Shown here: piece after piece, positions 54,001 through 62,892 of the stretch
Position numbering within the stretch: position 1 is the first letter of the stretch
How the letters are laid out: every line of letters starts with the position of its first letter
Source: Bacteroidales bacterium
GTDB lineage: Bacteria; Bacteroidota; Bacteroidia; Bacteroidales; Marinilabiliaceae
Reading direction: 5' to 3'
NCBI GenBank assembly: GCA_004552385.1
Contig: SFOL01000001.1
Coordinates: 29,525-93,524, forward strand
DNA: 64,000 bases
The notes under the pieces: model-generated
Told to the model about the DNA's origin: nothing
Seen by the model: the letters and a program-made list of their open reading frames with translations, nothing else
The model's database searches: none
Translations under genes and position numbers: made by a program

Positions 54001-55112
54001 TGCTCGGCGACTCGTGCGGCGTGGCGGCTCACGACATAGACTCGATGGTCGGGCAGGCTGACGGGTTCAGCAAGATCGTGAAAGACAAGCAGGGGCAAGA
54101 CGTGACGCTGACGTGGATGGCAGGTCACGGCCCCTACACCTCCATATATGACTTCGTGGAGCGCGTGGACCTCTCCGCCTGCAACAGGAAGGCCATAGAG
54201 AGCCTGGCCATGGCCGGCACATTCGACAGCCTCGGTGACATAAAGCGCGAGCAGTTCTTCTGCCAGAACAATGACGGACTGGCGGGCAGCGAAGTGCTGA
54301 TCCGCTACGGCAACAGCTTCCAGAACGACAAGAAGAACGGGCAGACGTCTCTGTTCGGCGACGTCCTGGACAGCGTCATAGCCCGCCCCGCGCTGCCGGC
54401 GCCCGCCAGCCTGTGGACAGACCTTGACCGCCTGAACCGCGAGAAAGAGGTGGTGGGCATCTACATCTCGTCTCACCCGCTGGCGCAATACAGCTTCGTC
54501 TTCCGCTACATAGTCAACACCAAGTCGACGGAGATGACCGACGACAACCTGCCGAACCTGGACGGCAAGACGTTCGTGGTGGCAGGCATAGCGTCAGTGA
54601 AACGCACTGGAATATCCAAACGCAACCAGCCTTACATGATAGCACTTATAGAGGACATGTATGGCAAATGCGAGATTCCCCTCTTCGGCGACGACTATGT
54701 GAAATTCAGCCCCTATTTCACCGAGAACTCGTTCGTATGCGTGACGGGCGAAGTGGACCACGGCAAGTTCGGCGGGCCAAATCTGAGACGCTCCATAATA
54801 AAAGTGGAGTTCCTGTCAGACGTCCTGAAACACGGCATGGTGAAGAGCGTCACGTTCGTGGTGGATATAGAGAAGATGGACAACAGCATGGTGGACCTCA
54901 TAGGCGACGTCCTGGTCAGCAACAAGCGGAAGCCCGCCCTGCCTGACGCCGCGACCACGCCAGTGGTCCCGGTCAAATTCAAGTTCGTGGACAAGACGCG
55001 GAGGTTCGACCTGGGCATGAGCAGCCAGACGTATAGCGTAGAGCTTGGCGCAAAGGCCATGAGGCTCGTAGACGAATCGGAGGGCGCGATAACCATGAGC
55101 GTGACGATGTAG
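51030..55112 (+). CDS. dnaE: DNA polymerase III alpha subunit
   Basis: Replicative polymerase of 1360 residues. The N-terminal PHP domain begins FTHLHVHSHYSVLDGMSKV with its metal-binding His residues. The Pol III palm has GPGRGSAAGSVVAYCLG and the catalytic PDIDTDFADDGR. The tail contains tandem helix-hairpin-helix segments and an OB-fold (TFVVAGIASVKRTGISKRNQPYM). A segment at about residues 950-1010 (NFSVSHDGAVVFGMGGVKGVGEGAV onward) is somewhat longer than in E. coli. It is followed by its own promoter-separated downstream genes. Confidence 0.97.
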   Translation: MTQFTHLHVHSHYSVLDGMSKVPDIVDKCIKNGMYSVALTDHGVMYGVKEFHDYVGKVNGKTKDAIKEQETIASDEGASPEDREAAKAKAEELKGKIFKPIFGVEAYCARRTLQDKDGSIKATDPETGRASVLDRSGWHLILLAKNKTGYFNLCKMVSISWIDGFYGKPRIDKRLLEQYHEGVICASACLGGEIPQLIMAGKMDEAEQSVRWFQSVFGEDYYLEIQRHPTSAGDPAHDVWERQQEVTPAILELAKKTGVKVICTNDSHFLDKEHADAHERLLCLSTGKVMTDPDRLHYTKQEWLKTPDEMGELFKDLPETLANTMEVAEKVEPINLNSDPIMPKFPIPEEFGTEAEYRERLTEKDLFDEFTQDENHNVVMDEEAAKKKIKKLGGYDKLYRIKLEADYLAKLTWEGAHKRYGETLTEAQVTQITFELHIMKTMGFPGYFLIVMDFIRAAREELDVWVGPGRGSAAGSVVAYCLGITDIDPMKYDLLFERFLNPDRISLPDIDTDFADDGRQKVIEWVTQKYHPEAVAHIITFGTMATKSSVSDVGRVQDVPLPVVKQMTGLIPDKFSDDLADPKTKKVPKVNLKNCFKYVNELKQALNGPDENVSSMLRYAGELEGTVRQTGVHACGIIIGADDLKKFAPITVVEDKASGFKMQATQYDGHYVESVGLIKMDFLGLINLRIMKEAVKNIKAHTGDEIDIFKVPIDDPDVYKLYSDGRTVGIFQFESAGMQKYLKELQPTVFEDLIAMNALYRPGPMDYIPQFINRKQGREPITYDIPCMEKYLKDTYGVTVYQEQVMLLSRQLANFTRGESDKLRKAMGKKQIAVLNELKPKFINQAKANGHPADKLEKIWADWEKFASYAFNKSHATCYSWVSYQTAWLKTHYPAEYMSALLTCNRDAISEVSKFMDECKSMGLKVLGPDVNNSHLNFSVSHDGAVVFGMGGVKGVGEGAVTAIVGERDGCVMITRQDESGRAFQTRTLPMLGDSCGVAAHDIDSMVGQADGFSKIVKDKQGQDVTLTWMAGHGPYTSIYDFVERVDLSACNRKAIESLAMAGTFDSLGDIKREQFFCQNNDGLAGSEVLIRYGNSFQNDKKNGQTSLFGDVLDSVIARPALPAPASLWTDLDRLNREKEVVGIYISSHPLAQYSFVFRYIVNTKSTEMTDDNLPNLDGKTFVVAGIASVKRTGISKRNQPYMIALIEDMYGKCEIPLFGDDYVKFSPYFTENSFVCVTGEVDHGKFGGPNLRRSIIKVEFLSDVLKHGMVKSVTFVVDIEKMDNSMVDLIGDVLVSNKRKPALPDAATTPVVPVKFKFVDKTRRFDLGMSSQTYSVELGAKAMRLVDESEGAITMSVTM

Positions 55113-55137
55113 GCCGGCCGTGACACTATAAAATGAC

Positions 55138-55145
55138 TAACTTTG
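55138..55145 (+). promoter_or_regulatory. -7 promoter box for the O-acylation cassette
   Basis: TAACTTTG, a perfect TAnnTTTG, 31 bases before the TTG start codon of the first SGNH gene. Confidence 0.5.
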
Positions 55146-55176
55146 CCGACTGAACAGAAACACAAGTTGAGAGACA

Positions 55177-56631
55177 TTGAAACGGCACGATAGAAAAACC
55201 GGTGTCGGGCTTTGGGCCACGGTCGGTTTCATTTTCAGCGTGATAGGCGCACTCGGGGTGGTGGCTGTGATAAGCCCCGAAGGCCCTGTGGAGCTGGCGG
55301 GCGCCAAGCTGCACTTTCCAGACCTCAAGACAATGCTGGCCAGCGCGGGCAGTCCGCGCGTCTCGGTAGACGAGCAGCTGAGCCGGATGGAGGAATCGAT
55401 GAACCTTAACGCCGACAGCATAGCGGCCGCCGACTCGGTAATGAGCGCGAGGGCCGACAGCCTGCGCCGCATGGAGCGCATATTCGGCAGGAGCGAAAGC
55501 TCACTACGCTTCCCCGGGGGGGACTTCACGTACCTCTTCCCGGCATACCGCGCCATGGAGGGCGCCGACTCGGCATGCGTCCACGTGTTCCACTATGGCG
55601 ACTCGCAGATAGAGGGCGACCGCATAACGCAAATAATACGCGACAGCCTCCAGAGCCTGTTTGGCGGCGCGGGGCCCGGCATGATACCCTTGTGGCAGCC
55701 AATAGCGTGCCGGACGGTGTCTCAGACACTGACGGACAGCGTCGCGACCTTTTACGCGGCGGGCATAATGGGCCGCCGCGCCACCCATGACCGCTACGGA
55801 GCAATGGCCCAAATGGCGGAGATGCGCGGCGAGAGAGTGACGATGCGCGTGGAGGCCCTGGGCAAAGGGCATGGCGGCTACAAGAGCGTGACCGCCTTCG
55901 TCGGCAACGTGACCGACACCATGAGGCTGACGCTCGACAGCTTGCCGGCCAAGGCTATAGGGCCCACCGACGGTCTTGCCACGGCGACGTGGAGACTCCC
56001 GTCACGCAACACGTTCAGGCTGACGCTGCAAGGGCGCGGCGATGTGTACGGCATAGAGATTGACGGAGGCAAAGGCGTGACAGTCACCAACATACCCATG
56101 CGCGGAGCCGACGGCCTCTTCCTGCACCGCATGAATCAGAGCCTCTTGCGCGCCATGATGCGCAAGGTGCGCACCCGACTCATAATAATGGAGTTTGGCG
56201 GCAACGCCCTGCCGATGATAAACGACACGGCCGACGTGACTCGGTATTGCAAAGGCATAGGAACCCAGATAGACCGCATGAAAACGGTATGCCCCGAAGC
56301 ACGCATAATATTCATAGGCCCCGCCGACATGAGCATAAAAGTCAACGGCACCCTGCAGACTCACCCGCAACTGCCCGACCTGACAGCCAAGCTGGCGCAG
56401 ACGTGCGACGAGCACGGCGTGGCCTTTTGGGACATGTATGACGTGATGGGCGGGTGGAACTCGATGATCGCATGGGTGGACCACCAGCCACAGTTGGCGG
56501 GGTCGGACTACGTCCACTTCACGACCCGCGGAGCCAACCGCATAGCCGGCATCTTATGGAAAGCCATCAAGATGAACTACGACTATATGAAGCTGCGTGA
56601 CAAGGCGTGCAAAGAGACCGACGAGAAATGA
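55177..56631 (+). CDS. SGNH/GDSL-type esterase-like protein, first of two
   Basis: A 484-residue membrane-anchored periplasmic protein. It starts with TTG, as no ATG precedes the first helix (about 10-32, VGLWATVGFIFSVIGALGVVAVI). The SGNH blocks are visible: block I HYGDSQIEGDRIT near residue 145, a block III-like MEFGGNALP, and block V SDYVHFTTRGA with the catalytic Asp-x2-His. A beta-rich insertion (about 220-320) lies between them. With the next SGNH gene and the MBOAT gene it forms a likely O-acylation unit, in which acyl groups exported by the MBOAT protein are transferred to a polysaccharide. It could instead be an esterase. The stop overlaps the next start as ATGA. Confidence 0.82.
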   Translation: MKRHDRKTGVGLWATVGFIFSVIGALGVVAVISPEGPVELAGAKLHFPDLKTMLASAGSPRVSVDEQLSRMEESMNLNADSIAAADSVMSARADSLRRMERIFGRSESSLRFPGGDFTYLFPAYRAMEGADSACVHVFHYGDSQIEGDRITQIIRDSLQSLFGGAGPGMIPLWQPIACRTVSQTLTDSVATFYAAGIMGRRATHDRYGAMAQMAEMRGERVTMRVEALGKGHGGYKSVTAFVGNVTDTMRLTLDSLPAKAIGPTDGLATATWRLPSRNTFRLTLQGRGDVYGIEIDGGKGVTVTNIPMRGADGLFLHRMNQSLLRAMMRKVRTRLIIMEFGGNALPMINDTADVTRYCKGIGTQIDRMKTVCPEARIIFIGPADMSIKVNGTLQTHPQLPDLTAKLAQTCDEHGVAFWDMYDVMGGWNSMIAWVDHQPQLAGSDYVHFTTRGANRIAGILWKAIKMNYDYMKLRDKACKETDEK

Positions 56632-58058
56632 GAATAAGCTATACAGCCATAGCTGTGGCGGCCGTGGCACTCGCGGCGACACGCGGCGCGGCGCAAGAGT
56701 CGGCTGACAGCGCATCGGCGCAAGAGGCTGACGAGGCCGAACGCCTCGACCCCGACATAGCCGCCGCCAACGAGGCCGACACGCTGAGCCTACCGGCAAG
56801 CGGGTGGGCTGCACTGCTGCCTGACTGCGCCCGGCCCGACTCGAACTACATATCACTGCCAGGAGGGGTCTCTCGGGAGATGAGCATACTCGTGGACAAG
56901 CTCGACTCGGTCCTGCTCTTCGGCCATGGGCGGGTGTCGATAGTCCACATTGGCGGCTCGCACGTGCAGGCAGACATGTATACCGACGAGATACGCATCC
57001 GCATAGACTCGCTCAACAACGGGCTGCGCCCGCCGCGCGGGTTCTTATTCCCCTACCGGGTGGCCAAGACCAACAACCCGCAGGGGTACAGAGTGTCGAG
57101 CGGCGGCAAATGGGACAAGGCCCGATGCTCGGTGCGCAAGCCGAGGCCGGCGCTCGGGGTGAACGGCATAGCGGTATGGACAAGCGACCCCGAGGCGTGG
57201 ATAAGCTTCGACCTCGACCCAAAGATGACGGGGCGATGGCAGACCAGCAGGGTCAAGATATTAGGCAGGAGCGATGTCGGGCGCAAAGGTTCGAGGCTGA
57301 CCCCGGTGATAAGAGCGTGCGGCGCAGACACCCGGGCCGAAAGCCACGACCCATCAACAATGACATACACATTCAGCCTGCCGCAGGCCACGACAAACTT
57401 CACCCTTCGCTTTGAGCGAGAGAAAGCCGAGGCCGACACGGCAATGGCCGCGGAGGCGGCGCTCCCGACATTTTACGTGGACGGCGTCATCGCGGACAAT
57501 GACGAGGACGGCATAACGTATCACACGATAGGCGTCAACGGGGCCGCTGTTCCGCACTACCTGCGCTGCGAACGATTCGAGAGCGAGATGGGCGCCCTGA
57601 AGCCGGACCTTGTGATAATGGCCATAGGCATAAACGACGCGTCGGGTCCCAACTTCTCGCCCGAGAACTTCAAAGACAATTACGACCAGCTCATAAGGCT
57701 CTTCCGCCGCGTGAACCCGGACTGCGCCTTCATCTTCATAACCAACAACGACTCGAAAAGGAGAGCCGGGCGGCGCAGACGCGTGGTGAACCGCAACGGA
57801 CCCCTGGCGGAGGACGCCTTCGCGCAGATTGCCACAAAATGGCAGGGGGGGCTGTGGAACCTCTTCGAGGTCATGGGCGGCCTCGGCTCAATGGCCCAGT
57901 GGCAGAAAGCCGGCCTGGCCGGCCGGGACAACATACACTTCACCCGGCTCGGCTACAAAGTGGTCGGCGCACTGTTCTACGACGCCTTCCTCAACTTCTA
58001 CCTGGACCAGGATGCGGAATGCGCAGCGGGCGAGACGCTTGACCACCAGGCGGATTGA
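56628..58058 (+). CDS. SGNH/GDSL-type esterase-like protein, second of two
   Basis: A 476-residue exported protein with a signal peptide (ending RGAAQ), overlapping the previous gene by four bases (ATGA), so translation is coupled. The SGNH blocks are present but altered in block I: VHIGGSHVQADMY replaces GDS with GGS, keeping the Ser. Block III AIGINDASG and block V DNIHFTRLGY (Asp-x2-His) are normal. It is a paralogue of its neighbour with low similarity, which suggests a division of labour such as transfer and release of the acyl group. Confidence 0.82.
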   Translation: MRISYTAIAVAAVALAATRGAAQESADSASAQEADEAERLDPDIAAANEADTLSLPASGWAALLPDCARPDSNYISLPGGVSREMSILVDKLDSVLLFGHGRVSIVHIGGSHVQADMYTDEIRIRIDSLNNGLRPPRGFLFPYRVAKTNNPQGYRVSSGGKWDKARCSVRKPRPALGVNGIAVWTSDPEAWISFDLDPKMTGRWQTSRVKILGRSDVGRKGSRLTPVIRACGADTRAESHDPSTMTYTFSLPQATTNFTLRFEREKAEADTAMAAEAALPTFYVDGVIADNDEDGITYHTIGVNGAAVPHYLRCERFESEMGALKPDLVIMAIGINDASGPNFSPENFKDNYDQLIRLFRRVNPDCAFIFITNNDSKRRAGRRRRVVNRNGPLAEDAFAQIATKWQGGLWNLFEVMGGLGSMAQWQKAGLAGRDNIHFTRLGYKVVGALFYDAFLNFYLDQDAECAAGETLDHQAD

Positions 58059-58134
58059 CAATCCATCAAAAAACAGAAAACGGAAAAATAGGCCTGACGG
58101 CGCGAAGCGCGAACGGAGGCAATAAACAGGAAAA

Positions 58135-60099
58135 ATGGCAACAACCGACGAGATATTGGCAAGCGGGGGCGCGGCGGCCGACTCCCTGGCTCAGACACCT
58201 CACACGGCATCGGCTGGCGGCGACTTCGCAGGCGTCATTGGCGACATAGCGCACAACATATTCGCATTCGACTCCGACCACCCCCTCATCTTCACCCAGT
58301 TCTACTTTTGGGCTTTTTTCGCCTGCGTACTCGTAGTCCTGGCCGCCATAGGGAAGAGCCGCATAATGCTGCGTAACACATTCCTCTTCCTCGTCTCGGT
58401 CTTTTTCTACTATAAGACGTCGGGCGACTTCACGCTTCTGCTTATCGTGGCGACGGCACTGTCTTACTTGGTCGGCCGCAAAATCAGCGACTCCATGAAA
58501 GGCTCAGATACCCCGCCGCTGCGGGCTAAGGCGTGGCTGGGCGCGGGCATCGTGATAGAGCTCGTGGTGCTGTTCTACTTCAAGTACTCATATCTGGTGG
58601 CGGACATGCTGAACCACGTTCTGGGCACGAGCATCGAGGTGCGCGACTATCTTGCCGAGCTTGGCAACGCCCTGGCCGGACGCAACAAGTTCAGCATCGA
58701 CTACATATGGCTGCCCGTCGGCATATCATTTTACACGTTCCAGTGCATCAGCTACATGATGGACATCTACCGCCGCAGGATAGAGCCGCTGAGCAACGTG
58801 GCGGACTATGGATTCTACGTCAGCTTCTTCCCTCAGCTCGTGGCGGGCCCGATAGTCCGCGCCAACGAGTTCGTCGGTCAGATATCTAAGCCTTACTTCC
58901 TGTCGCGGAGGTGGTTCGGCATTGCCGTTTTCTGGATATTGAACGGCCTGGCCAAAAAGATCATATTGGCAGACTTCCTGGCAGTGAACTTTGCGGACCG
59001 CGTGTTCTCGAACCCGACGATGTATGGCGGCTTTGAGAACTTCTCGGCCCTGTTTGTCTACTCCCTGCAGGTATATGCCGACTTCTCGGGCTACACTGAC
59101 ATAGCCATAGGCGTGGCGATGGTGATGGGATTCCACCTCCCGCGCAACTTCAACTCGCCATATAAGGCGACAAACTGCGGCGGCTTCTGGAAGCGCTGGC
59201 ACATATCGCTGAGCAAGTGGCTGCAAGACTATCTCTACATCTCGATGGGCGGAAACCGCAAGGCCACCGCCGGGACCTATGCGGTGATAGCCTCGGTGGC
59301 TGTCATCGGGACGATATTATCCGGCTCGGTGTGGGTGGCCGTGGCGGTTGTTGCGGTGGCTGGCTGGTGCGTGATAGAGGCCATATTGAGGCCTGAGAAG
59401 AAAAAGGGCATCACGAGCAACGTGAACAGGATGAACACGATGCTTCTGGGCGGCCTGTGGCACGGGGCGAGCTGGAACTTCATGATTTGGGGCGGCCTGA
59501 ACGGCCTTGGCATACTTATATGGCGCAAGTGGAGCACGATAGGCGTCCCCGGCCGCGCGGCGGTGTCAGCCATAGCGACCGTCCTCATGGCGTGGGGCGC
59601 AGCGGCCACGGGGTGGCCCGTCTTGCGGATGGGTGCCGTGTGGGTGGGCGTGATAGCAGCTTGCAGCATATTGCGGAGCCTGTATAACACCTGCCGCGCA
59701 CCGTGGGAGCTGACGTGGTTGGAGCGCGGATGGGCCATAACGCAGACTTTCGTATTCGTGACGTTCACGCGCCTCTTTTTCCGCGCCGGCTCGAACCTCA
59801 ACCCCGCCGAAGCGAACCAGGTGGCGTGGGAGACCGCCACGCAGATGGTGGCTCAGATAGGCTCGCCGTGGAACGTGGCTCAGATTCCCGCCATCGTGGA
59901 GGGCTACGCCACGGTTTTCGCTCTTTTCATAATCGGAATGATAATCCACTGGCTGCCAGACAGGCTGAAGCGCAGATATAGAATATGCTTCGCCTCAATG
60001 CCTCTGCCTCTGATGGCGCTGGCCACCGTCGTGATAGTGCTCGTGGTGTATCAGTTCGTGACGGCGGATCTGCAGAAATTCATCTACTTCCAGTTTTAG
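58135..60099 (+). CDS. MBOAT family O-acyltransferase
   Basis: Inner-membrane acyl exporter of the AlgI/DltB/PatA type, 654 residues with about 11-13 helices. The family signature is clear: YADFSGYTDIAIG, FWKRWHISLSKWLQDYLYI, and LLGGLWHGASWNFMIWGG with the catalytic His. AlgI-like proteins move acetyl groups across the membrane for SGNH-type partners, and the two SGNH genes directly upstream supply those partners. The acceptor polymer is not identifiable, since no polysaccharide synthesis genes adjoin. Confidence 0.92.
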   Translation: MATTDEILASGGAAADSLAQTPHTASAGGDFAGVIGDIAHNIFAFDSDHPLIFTQFYFWAFFACVLVVLAAIGKSRIMLRNTFLFLVSVFFYYKTSGDFTLLLIVATALSYLVGRKISDSMKGSDTPPLRAKAWLGAGIVIELVVLFYFKYSYLVADMLNHVLGTSIEVRDYLAELGNALAGRNKFSIDYIWLPVGISFYTFQCISYMMDIYRRRIEPLSNVADYGFYVSFFPQLVAGPIVRANEFVGQISKPYFLSRRWFGIAVFWILNGLAKKIILADFLAVNFADRVFSNPTMYGGFENFSALFVYSLQVYADFSGYTDIAIGVAMVMGFHLPRNFNSPYKATNCGGFWKRWHISLSKWLQDYLYISMGGNRKATAGTYAVIASVAVIGTILSGSVWVAVAVVAVAGWCVIEAILRPEKKKGITSNVNRMNTMLLGGLWHGASWNFMIWGGLNGLGILIWRKWSTIGVPGRAAVSAIATVLMAWGAAATGWPVLRMGAVWVGVIAACSILRSLYNTCRAPWELTWLERGWAITQTFVFVTFTRLFFRAGSNLNPAEANQVAWETATQMVAQIGSPWNVAQIPAIVEGYATVFALFIIGMIIHWLPDRLKRRYRICFASMPLPLMALATVVIVLVVYQFVTADLQKFIYFQF

Positions 60100-60105
60100 G
60101 CTTGC

Positions 60106-60154
60106 AAAGCGGCGCGCCTGCGGCTCATGAGTAGAGCCGCGGGCGCGCCGCTTT
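60106..60154. terminator. Bidirectional terminator between the MBOAT gene and the lipoprotein gene
   Basis: A 13-bp arm AAAGCGGCGCGCC continues, after one mismatch, into GCGGCTC; the complementary arm ends GGCGCGCCGCTTT. It has A and T ends on both sides of convergent genes. Confidence 0.85.
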
Positions 60155-60178
60155 ATATAAGACTATTCAGTGGGCTAC

Positions 60179-60904
60179 TTATTGCTTAGCCACGCGGAGC
60201 ACGGAGTCGGACTCCTGGAAAAGCCCGGAGGCTCCGGAGATGTAAGGGCGGATGATGGCCGAATCGTTGCCGAGCTGGCTCTGCAAGAATGATATAGAGA
60301 AAGACACTACAGTGTCATTATCCACCTTAGTGATGGCGGGGTACTGGGCGACCTTGTAGTAAGAATTGATTCGCTGCGGAACATCTTTCATGTCGAACGG
60401 CAAGATGGAGACTCCGTAGGCAGTGGCGTTGCCAGCCTTAAGCACCTTGACGTTGATATTGTTGCCATCGTAGTCTATGCTCTTGGTTTTAAGCCTTGCG
60501 AGCGTGTCTTTGTCGGCGATGGAGATGGTGATGGACGATGTTGCCACCAGGTCGTTGGTCGAGGTGGCGGTGACGGTATAAGTGCCGTTGAGGCGCGAGA
60601 GGTTGGCCGTCTTTTCATAATCGGGGTCGGTCTCGAAGATGAAGTCGGTGGCCTTTTTCATCTTGAACATTGTGTTGAGCCCCGAGACTGTCACGCTCTT
60701 GAGCGGCTGGCTATAGAGGTTTGACGAGACAGTGATGTAGGGCTTGAAGACTTGAGACGAGTCGGCGGCGTAATCTTGGATGACGTAGCCTTGGACTACA
60801 ACCTGGAACTTTTCCGAGTCGCTCTTCTCCTCGATGCACGAAGAGGAAATAGCTGAGGCGGCAATGGCGAGAGCCGCGGCAATGGCAGATTTTCGAGATA
60901 GCAT
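60179..60904 (-). CDS. Hypothetical lipoprotein
   Basis: A 241-residue lipoprotein with lipid Cys23 in AISSSC, followed by I-E-E-K. The mature part is beta-rich and low in Cys, with a repeated pattern like an Ig-fold or adhesin domain (VTVSGLNTMFKMKKATDFIFETD, NGTYTVTATSTNDLVATSSITISI). I recognise no named family. It is monocistronic, convergent with the MBOAT gene and divergent from nadB across a 369-base gap. Confidence 0.75.
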   Translation of the reverse strand: MLSRKSAIAAALAIAASAISSSCIEEKSDSEKFQVVVQGYVIQDYAADSSQVFKPYITVSSNLYSQPLKSVTVSGLNTMFKMKKATDFIFETDPDYEKTANLSRLNGTYTVTATSTNDLVATSSITISIADKDTLARLKTKSIDYDGNNINVKVLKAGNATAYGVSILPFDMKDVPQRINSYYKVAQYPAITKVDNDTVVSFSISFLQSQLGNDSAIIRPYISGASGLFQESDSVLRVAKQ

Positions 60905-61273
60905 AAGATTGATTTACGATAAGTGAGCACAATTTAGCAACAAAAATCATGCCGTCAAAGGGTTGGACGCATATTAACAAGTTGTCTGCGAGCGACCGGA
61001 GCGACAGCCATAAAACGCCGCAAGCGCGCTTCGCCATCGACCTCCGCAATTCGGCCGTCCGGCGTGCACGAGACTCGAGAACTTCAAGCCGGACGGCAAT
61101 GACACACTTTTTTCGTCCTTGCCACTCATTAATGAGGCTATTTAGTGTTGAAACGGCAAAAACAGGTGAACATTTGACGGCAAGCAGGCGCGAGGAATTA
61201 TTATGGTGCGGGCCGACACCTAATTAAACGAAATGTAGCTAACTTTGAGATGGAGAAGATTTGTTACACACAA
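60905..61273. other. Intergenic region between the lipoprotein gene and nadB
   Basis: This gap has no gene. It holds inverted arms GCCGTCCGGC (61054-61063) and GCCGGACGGC (61088-61097), a 12-bp palindrome CTCATTAATGAG (61125-61136), a T6 run near 61107, and the nadB -7 box. None matches a regulator site that I can name. Confidence 0.6.
61240..61247 (+). promoter_or_regulatory. -7 promoter box for nadB
   Basis: TAACTTTG, a perfect TAnnTTTG. The in-frame ATG at 61250 is only 3 bases beyond it, so the ATG at 61274 is the better start. Confidence 0.55.
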
Positions 61274-62866
61274 ATGATCAAGCGATACGATTTTCTGGTT
61301 ATTGGCTCCGGCGCTGCCGGCCTGACCTACGCGCTGAAAGTCGCGCCACACGGGAAGGTGGCCCTCATTTCTAAAACCACACTCGACGTCACGAACACAA
61401 GCAAGGCGCAGGGCGGCATAGCCGCCGTCACGAGCACCGTGGACGACTTCGAGAAGCACATAGTGGACACACACATAGCTGGAGCCGGGATATGCGACCC
61501 GGACGTCGTCCGCATGGTGGTGACCCACGCCCCCGCCCAGATAGAGCAGTTGCTGAAGTGGGGAACAGACTTTGACAAGAAGAGCGACGGCCAGTTCGAC
61601 CTGCACCGCGAGGGCGGCCACTCGGAGTTCCGAATCCTGCACCACGAGGACAGCACGGGCGCCGAGATTCAGCGCGCCCTGATATCCCAGATAAAGAGCC
61701 ACCCGAACATTGACGTCTACGAGAACCACTTTGCCGTCAACATACTGACCCAGCACCACCTGGGTCGGAATAATGAGCCGTGGATGAGGGACATAGACTG
61801 CTATGGCGCATACGTGCTTGACGAGGCTACTGGCGAGGTTATGACCTTCCTCTCGAAGGTGACCATGATGGCCACGGGCGGCATAGGCAACGTCTACCAG
61901 GTGACGACGAACCCGACCATATCGACGGGCGACGGCATAGCCATGGTGTTCCGCGCCAAGGGCGTGATTCAGAACATGGAGTTCGTGCAGTTCCACCCGA
62001 CGAGCCTCTACAACCCCGGCGAGCGCCCGAGCTTCCTGATAACCGAGGCCATGCGCGGATATGGCGGCCAGCTGCGCAGGCGCGACGGAACGACCTTTAT
62101 GGAGAAATATGACAGCCGCGGAAGCCTCGCCCCTCGCGACATCGTGGCGCGCGCCATAGACAACGAGATGAAGATTTCGGGAGACGAGTACGTATACCTC
62201 GACGTGACGCACAAAGACCCCGAGCAGACGAAGCACCACTTCCCGATGATATACGAGAAGTGCCTCTCGCTGGGCATTGACATAACCAAACAGTACATAC
62301 CCGTGACCCCCGCCGCCCACTATCTCTGCGGCGGCATAAAGGTTGACCTGCGCGGGCGCTCGTCAATCAACCACCTCTACGCAGCCGGCGAGTGCAGCTG
62401 CACAGGCCTGCACGGCGCCAACAGGCTGGCATCCAACTCTCTCCTCGAGGCCCTGATATACGCCGACGTGGCAGCCACCGACTCGATAGAGGTGATGAAG
62501 AACACCGAGTGGCGCAACGACATCCCGGAGTGGAACAATAACGGCACCGTCCATAACGAGGAGATGGTGCTCATAACCCAGGCTAACCAGGAGGTGGAAA
62601 CCATCATGAGGAACTACGTGGGCATCGTCCGCAGCAACGTCCGCCTGAAGCGCGCTCACGACCGCCTCGAGATAATATACCGCGAGACGGAGGAGCTATA
62701 CCAGAACAGCCACATAAGCCAGAAGCTGTGCGAGCTGCGCAACAAGATTAACATCGGCTACCTTATCATCAAGATGGCGCAGAAGCGGCACGAGAGCCGC
62801 GGCCTGCACTACACGCTCGACTACCCCGACCGCAACAAAAATCTGGACACATACCCGATAGACTAA
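61274..62866 (+). CDS. nadB: L-aspartate oxidase
   Basis: Flavoenzyme of 530 residues that oxidises aspartate to iminoaspartate, the first step of de novo NAD synthesis. The FAD motif YDFLVIGSGAAGLTYAL starts the protein. The substrate and active-site segments TSKAQGGIAAV, HPTSL and AAGECSCTGLHGANRLASNSL follow, and the last quarter is the helical NadB C-terminal domain. The close relatives are fumarate reductase flavoproteins, but the TSKAQGGIAA and GLHGANRLASNSLLEA elements favour NadB. nadA and nadC are not in the window. Confidence 0.95.
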   Translation: MIKRYDFLVIGSGAAGLTYALKVAPHGKVALISKTTLDVTNTSKAQGGIAAVTSTVDDFEKHIVDTHIAGAGICDPDVVRMVVTHAPAQIEQLLKWGTDFDKKSDGQFDLHREGGHSEFRILHHEDSTGAEIQRALISQIKSHPNIDVYENHFAVNILTQHHLGRNNEPWMRDIDCYGAYVLDEATGEVMTFLSKVTMMATGGIGNVYQVTTNPTISTGDGIAMVFRAKGVIQNMEFVQFHPTSLYNPGERPSFLITEAMRGYGGQLRRRDGTTFMEKYDSRGSLAPRDIVARAIDNEMKISGDEYVYLDVTHKDPEQTKHHFPMIYEKCLSLGIDITKQYIPVTPAAHYLCGGIKVDLRGRSSINHLYAAGECSCTGLHGANRLASNSLLEALIYADVAATDSIEVMKNTEWRNDIPEWNNNGTVHNEEMVLITQANQEVETIMRNYVGIVRSNVRLKRAHDRLEIIYRETEELYQNSHISQKLCELRNKINIGYLIIKMAQKRHESRGLHYTLDYPDRNKNLDTYPID

Positions 62867-62892
62867 AGTGGGAGAAAGATTAAAGTGAAACG

